This document shows, piece by piece, positions 58,759-64,000 of a DNA stretch of 64,000 nucleotides (the stretch's first letter is position 1; every line of letters starts with the position of its first letter). The stretch covers positions 54,947,936 through 55,011,935 of the forward strand of contig CM035437.1 of the NCBI GenBank assembly GCA_020310875.1. Reading direction: 5' to 3'. The notes under the pieces are model-generated. The model saw nothing but the letters and a program-made list of their open reading frames with translations, did no database searches and had not been told where the DNA came from. The DNA is from Ceratopteris richardii (lineage: Eukaryota; Streptophyta; Polypodiopsida; Polypodiales; Pteridaceae). The position numbers and the translations under genes are program-made.

Positions 58759-58940
58759 GTTCATTAAGATTATAATGATGTGTGTGAACATGCTTAGGAC
58801 CTTCGGGGCACTTTTTTCCCTCCTTGGGGGTTTTTTTCCCCGAATTATATATACTTCTAAACCTTGATGGATCACCTTTTATTGAGTGATATATTCACTA
58901 TAATAATATGCCACTAGAACGAATGATTCTCACTTTGTCC
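58759..58940 (+). repeat. Copia LTR fragment related to 2581-2807
   Basis: Begins TGTTCATTAAGATTATAATG, then GATGTGTGTGAAC and GGGGCACTTTTTTCCCTCC, matching the 5' half of the LTR at 2807-2581 in the opposite orientation. Similarity becomes weak after 58860. Confidence 0.65.
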
Positions 58941-58999
58941 CTAGATTTCTTATGTCCTAACTTATCCACCCTTGTAATTCCTCGTATTGTGACTTAATC

Positions 59000-61640
59000 A
59001 ATAGTAACCTTAGCCCTCATTACCCGTGTATAGGCTCAAAGACTTTCACCTATATGATGACAGTGATAATATTTCAAACAAAGTCCCTAACATCCTTATG
59101 TAAAATATCCCACCAAAGACCACTCTAAATTATTTTCTTTACTGTTAAATCTACTCTACAATCAACAATGGCCACAATGAGTCCACAATGAGCTTCTAGA
59201 ATCACTACAAAAACTTTGTGCGGTAGGACACAATGTAGCCAGACTTTGGTCAGATCTTTAACTCATAGTTGATCAGAATAATTATCAACTACCTACTCCA
59301 AAGAGCAATCTTCTTGAGGGATGTCAATTGCAAGCGCATTAAATGATCATCTATTCGCAGAAAAGAAACAATCTAATCATACACTTTTGGATCACCTAAA
59401 TTAGGTTCTATATCCTCTAGAATATAGAACAACTCCACATCCAAGAAAGAACGACCTACACCATCAGTGGTTCATAGAAATCAAGGCATGATAAGAAATT
59501 AGCCACTACATATGAAGAATTTGGTTGATGTACCACATCATAATCAAATTACTGCAAAACCAAGACCCACCACATGAGTCTTCCAACCAAGTTTTGTTGC
59601 TTGACCAAGTATAGCAATATTGAGTGGTCAACATGAAAAGTAAACTAGTGACAGAGCAAATAATGATGGAATTTTTTAATAGAGTAAATAAGGCCTAAAA
59701 ATTCTCACTCAATTACTAAATAGTCCTTTTTAACATTGGACAATCTACAACTCACATCATGAATTGGGCGATACCAGGTATGGCCTATTTTTTGCATCAA
59801 AACACTATGAATGATCACATAATACACATCCACAAACACATGGAATGGATGAGCCCAATCCAAAGATTTTAGAATCAGTGCTTTAGTTAATAATACTTTA
59901 TGGTGTCAAAAAGCCAAATAATATTCTTTGGTCCACTACAAACTACTAGTTTTGGAATGGGCCAAGTAGCTATGGCAATAAATGGAGATGAGCTAAGAAC
60001 CATAAGTGGCAACCATGCCAACATATTTGCCCAAGGAACTGTAAGAACTTTTTCTATTTGGGGATGGTGGAGCTTGCAAAATCACATTGACATTTTCAAG
60101 ATCCATACAAATTTCATCATGTGAGATACTATGTCCAAGAGGCTCATCACACCATCCCAAATTACTGGCTTTGTCGAGTTAATGCATACATGTAATTCTT
60201 TGCATTTGATAAAACACATGGGCAAGTGGAAATGGTCCACCCACTTTCCAAACACTAAGAAATCATCTAGAAAGAACCGCATGAAACTGGTTAGATGTGG
60301 TGAAAATATTTGATGCATACAATTTCAAAAAGTGCTAGGAGCATCTTGAAGTCTGAATCACATAATTGTGCAAGCAACCACACCCCAATTTGTGGTAAAA
60401 GCTATCTTTAGAACATTAGATTCAACCATATAGACCTATTTATAATAGTTGAATCTATCCAAAAAGGAGTAAATCTCTTAGGTTACTACTTTGTCCAACA
60501 TAAAATCGAAGAAGGGCATAGCAAAAGGGTCTGATAACGTTATATCATTTAATTTTTGATAGTTAACTTAGATTCTAAGCTAGATGTTCTTCTTTGGTAC
60601 AATTACAATTGATGAGACCCATTTTCGATACTGAATCAAAATCATAAAACCAACCCTCAACAAGCAATCTAGCCCTTCCTTAGAAAAATATGGATTTATC
60701 CATTAGAATTTTTGGATGATTGGGGCTATGTCTGGATTTAAGTGGTTCTTTTGCTCATATACTCGAGGATCAAGAGTTCTCATGTCAAAATATTCACATC
60801 CAAAAACATCTTTAAACTCTTGTAAGAGTGCAAGCATATTGCTCTACAAAGTAGTAGGTAAGTCCACACAAACCTTAACAAAATGTGGCTTGATCAGGCA
60901 ACCAAGTTTAAATGATTCCAACCAATCCTTGGTCACTGCTTGGGATCCCCAATCTTGTTGTACTTTAGCATGTTTCAACCAAGGGCATCACAAAAATAGG
61001 TTATATTTGTCCCCTTTATGAAGCTCAATTAACAAGGATTGATCAACCATCTAGATATAGAATGGGTTAGGATGGATGTCTATCCACCCCATCTATTGGA
61101 AAATCAATCATATTGCAATATTGACTCCGAACCCCCATCAATCAACACACTCAAGATTTTTTAAGATTTATAACATATGATAATCAATGGAAGTACATAA
61201 TTTATAAGTTTTTCTTCAACAATATCTACTTTACAAAATGGCATGGTGTTTGTAGATACGAAAAACTCCAGTGCTAAAGACTGTAGCTGAGATTGAAATT
61301 TGTCTAATATGATCAAGGGAATGAAGATTACGATGACCATATGATGGAAAGATTACGATCACCCATCTCACATGTTGGTGCCCAAACTGCACCTAGTAAA
61401 ACAATGAATTGGCTACGGATGTTATTAGATCCACCCTTATTATTCATTTCTTAATTTTTACTTTGAACAATTTATCAAAATGCAAAGCTAAATGTCTTTT
61501 GAATCATTTGGGCAGGGATCCCACCACAGAGATGAGACATGTTCTTTGAGTTTTAGAACATGAGGCTTGGGGGTTTCCTATATTATCTATATAGCTCTAT
61601 TTTTGAGGATGAAAATATTTTTCCAAGGGGGAAATATTGT
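59000..61640 (-). pseudogene. Ty3-gypsy pol, strongly decayed
   Basis: Minus strand, 5' to 3': a protease relic LIDGGSES near 61130; RT with WVSSIVIVPKKN, then NYQKLND, and the catalytic FMRFFLDDFLVFG near 60260-60290 (DD retained); RNase H end FTFHVDHSILLYLV with FDYDVVHQPNSSYVVANFLS near 59640-59480; and the integrase zinc region with LWWDILHKDVRDFV near 59100. Order PR-RT-RH-IN identifies Ty3-gypsy. Stops and frameshifts occur every few dozen codons, so it is old and dead. The integrase core and both LTRs were not found. Confidence 0.85.
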
Positions 61641-61779
61641 TATAAAGTAAGTCTATGATCTAAGGGTCTAGCTGGTTTAGACAGACCTAAAATTGGACAC
61701 CCTTTGTTCAGCCATGTATATGACAAAAGATCTCGAGACTAGAGTTACATAGCAAGTCATGTGATCTTATAAACAAGTG

Positions 61780-61845
61780 ATCCACTTAGCTTAGTGGTTC
61801 AGTCTCATGGGTTTGAAGGAAGAGGTCTTGGGTTCAATCCCCATG
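61780..61845 (+). ncRNA. tRNA-derived SINE head (Pol III A and B boxes)
   Basis: TTAGCTTAGTGG (A box, 61787-61798) and GGTTCAATCC (B box, 61831-61840) are 32 bp apart, the normal spacing for an internal Pol III promoter. There is no full tRNA fold evident, so a SINE or tRNA relic is more likely than a tRNA gene. The A box shares TAGCTTAGTGG with the 5S-linked sequence at 35311-35328. Confidence 0.55.
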
Positions 61846-61984
61846 CATTACATGGGGAGAGTACTTTGCCCAAAGATCTCTAGAGCATTCTAGAAGCATC
61901 CACTTCAGTTAACTCCAATTAACTAGGACACTTGGCACACATGTAGTTACATAGATGACACTTGGATGGTTAGTATCCACGTGT

Positions 61985-62318
61985 CCAAGAAGGAAGTTCC
62001 TTGGAGAGAGCTGTACATAGATGCATATGGTGGTAGCAACCCCCATCAAGTGACAACAATGTCGAAAGTTATCATGTGGTAGAGCTTTAGTCAAAGCATA
62101 TGCAACATTATCTCGAGTGTGAGCCTTCTCAAGAATAATGTGCTCAGTGGCTAAGCAATCTCTAATGAAGTGATACCTCACCTCAATGTGCTTGTTCTTT
62201 GCATCATAGACCGGATTCTTAGCCAAATCAATGGCACTCTGACTGTCACTGAGCAAATGAGGTACATGCTGAGGTAAACCCATATCACAAGCACGATGAG
62301 AAAGCCACAATGCTTCCT
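61985..62318 (-). pseudogene. Ty1-copia RNase H C-terminal fragment
   Basis: Minus strand: WLSHRACDMGLPQHVPHLLS, SAIDLAKNPVYDAKNKHIEV, RYHFIRDCLATEHIILEKAH and ALTKALPHDNF. Very similar to the RNase H of copia element 1 (18560-18780). It abuts another copia fragment in the opposite orientation at about 62318, so this is a rearrangement junction. Confidence 0.85.
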
Positions 62319-64000
62319 TAAAACAGATGAGTGCTATAGGAACTTCAAGAACTTGAAGAGCCCAAGGGAAAGCACCAAATCTAGAGAGGTGATGATACCA
62401 AGCATTTAGTTGTCAAGGTAGGAAATGTTAAAACTTCTCATGGGAATAAGAATCTGTTGAGCAGCGTTCTTTATGTACCTACTATCACAAAAATTTTGAT
62501 GAGTGTTGGACAAATAGAGGAAAAGGGTTTTCATGTTAGGTTCAATAAATTTGGAGCCTTTTTGGAGGACCCCCAACATGGATTCAGGTGAATTGCAAAG
62601 GAGGAGAAAACAGGTAGATTGTTTACATTTGAGCTTGAGGACACCAGAAACATTGCACTTTATAATTATAAGGATCAGTTAGAGATATGCACAAAAGATA
62701 AGGACACATTGGTGAGAGAACATTGAAGTAGATATGTAGAGATCAATGTGTACTTGGAATACCTAATGTATCCAAGCAACACATGATCTATAAATGTGGT
62801 GCATGTGGGTTTGGTAAATCACATAGGTTACCCTTTACAAAGAAAGGCTATATGCATGAGGATTATTTGGAACTTGTCCACACATATGTGTGGGGACTAA
62901 GCAAGAACCCTTCAATTTTAGGCTCAAGGTACTATGTGTCCTTTATTGATGATTTAAGTAGGTGGACTATCTTGTATTTCATGAAACATAAGGATGAAGT
63001 GTTTAGTTGTTTCAAAAAGTATCTTGCTCTTGTGGAAAATCAAACATGAAAGAGTTTAAAGAGGATAAGGTCAGAAGGAGGAGGTGAGTACTTCTCCAAT
63101 GAGTTTGATGCATTTTTGCAGGACAGAGGTATCAAGAGAGAGATCACAACTAGGTATACTCTGGAGCAAAATGGAGTAGCAGAGAGGAGGAATAGATTGA
63201 TTGTGGAAGCAACTAGATCTATGCTAAATGAAAAGAAGTTGCCTAATTATTTGTGGACAGAGGTTGTGTCTACTGCCACTTATCTTATTAACAGGTTACC
63301 CTCTAAGACCCTTGATGGGATGACCCCCTATGAGGCATGGAACTTGAACATTGCAGAATATTTGGATGTGTTGCTTATGTGCATGTTCCATCTCAAATTA
63401 AAGGTAAGTTAGACCCTAAGGTAGAGAAATGTGTTTTCATAGGGTATGATATAAATCAAAAGGTGTATAGGCTTTATAATCCATCCAACAAAGGATTTAT
63501 GGTTAGTAGAGATGTTGTGTTTGATGAGAATGGCTCTTGGTTTGAAAGTGAATGCAGGAAGGTCAAATTGCCATATGACTTGGAAGAAGAATTTCCGAGC
63601 CTCACCAAGGAGGAGCCAAACACAATTGAAGACATCAAATCAGATGATGAGGACACCATCAACTTGGAAGAATTTGGAGCATGGAAATCAAAAGGCGAGG
63701 TCAAGATGAAGAGGTTGGAGGACATACTTGAGTCATCCAACCAAGCCTTAAGGAGATCACAAAGAGAGAGTAAGAAGCCAATCCAATATGGGTATGATAC
63801 TTCATAAGTCACTAAGCATTCTATTTATCTTATCACTTGAAGAACCTTCTTCATATGAAGAAGCAAGCACCAAAGTAGAATGGAAGGTGGCTATGGATGA
63901 ATAAATAGAAGCACTCCAAGAAAATGACACTTGGAAGCTAGTACCCAAGAAAGCATCAATGAAGGTAATTGGTTCTAGGTGGATTTACAAAATCAAGAGC
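62319..64000 (+). pseudogene. Ty1-copia pol (integrase to start of RT), runs off the window
   Basis: Plus strand: VLYVPTITKILMSVGQIEEK (pre-integrase), CGACGFGKSHRLPF (zinc-binding end), YYVSFIDDLSRWTILYFMKH and EQNGVAERRNR with ATRSMLNEKKLPNYLW and PYEAWN of the integrase, then FGCVAYVHVPSQIKGKLD and VFIGYDINQKVYRLYNPSNK, and the RT start WKVAMDE, a stop, IEALQENDTWKLVPK. One TGG to TGA change (63049) and a frameshift near 63350 break it; more stops lie after 63807. Different subfamily from copia elements 1 and 2. Confidence 0.88.

Noticed and set aside
61780..61845. Functional tRNA gene
   Set aside because: A and B boxes are good, but I could not form acceptor and anticodon stems; a SINE head or tRNA relic fits better.
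63474..63812. 112-codon minus-strand frame
   Set aside because: Antisense of the copia integrase C-terminal region on the plus strand.

Overview
The window is nuclear DNA of a land plant, from a TE-rich, AT-rich stretch. This rests on Ty1-copia, Ty3-gypsy, LINE, CACTA (En/Spm), SINE-like and TIR elements nested in one another, spliceosomal introns with GT-AG borders, and a pair of plant-type F-box genes. Nothing here fixes the species; the very long CA/GA microsatellites and heavy TE decay would fit a large genome such as a fern, lycophyte, gymnosperm or bryophyte. That is inference only.

Layout. 1-6190: a LINE with a copia fragment, with a 2.05-kb direct repeat (1-2055 and 4050-6104). 6.2-11.7 kb: a dispersed repeat, a 950-bp TIR element, and F-box gene 1 (+). 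11.7-13.9 kb: an insertion rich in GA and CA/CATA microsatellite. 14-20 kb: tandem repeats and an internally deleted copia element (-). 20-31.9 kb: decayed LTR elements, a copia gag (-), a nearly full-length dead LINE (+) and unassigned AT-rich DNA. 31.95-33.96 kb: a 2-kb minisatellite of a ~21-bp unit built on the palindrome GCTAATTAGC. 34.7-48.46 kb: a second copia element (+), split by a 9164-bp CACTA transposon (38278-47441) with an ATA target duplication. 48.5-53.7 kb: repeats and gypsy-type fragments. 53.9-58.9 kb: an inverted counterpart of the 6-11.7 kb region carrying F-box gene 2 (-). 59-61.6 kb: a dead Ty3-gypsy element (-). 61.8-64 kb: a SINE-like tRNA head and two abutting copia fragments.

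The standout is the CACTA element. It carries two multi-exon genes on opposite strands that interlock. A 7-exon, 327-aa TNPA/Transposase_24-like gene (+) holds exons 2-4 of the second gene inside its third intron. That second gene (-) is a 4-exon, 350-aa protein with an N-terminal CxCxxC finger and a C-terminal SET (lysine methyltransferase-type) domain, and the last four transposase-gene exons lie inside its first intron. Both reading frames stay open across every predicted junction. No TNPD/DDE transposase is present, so the element is probably non-autonomous for transposition. The copia element at 18-20 kb supplies an in-window empty-site comparison for the CACTA insertion.

The 6-20 kb and 37-59 kb regions are roughly collinear in opposite orientation (LTR piece, dispersed repeat, F-box gene, downstream sequence, other repeats, copia). 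This suggests an old large inverted duplication later broken up by insertions. The only protein-coding genes that look intact are the two F-box genes and the two CACTA genes.
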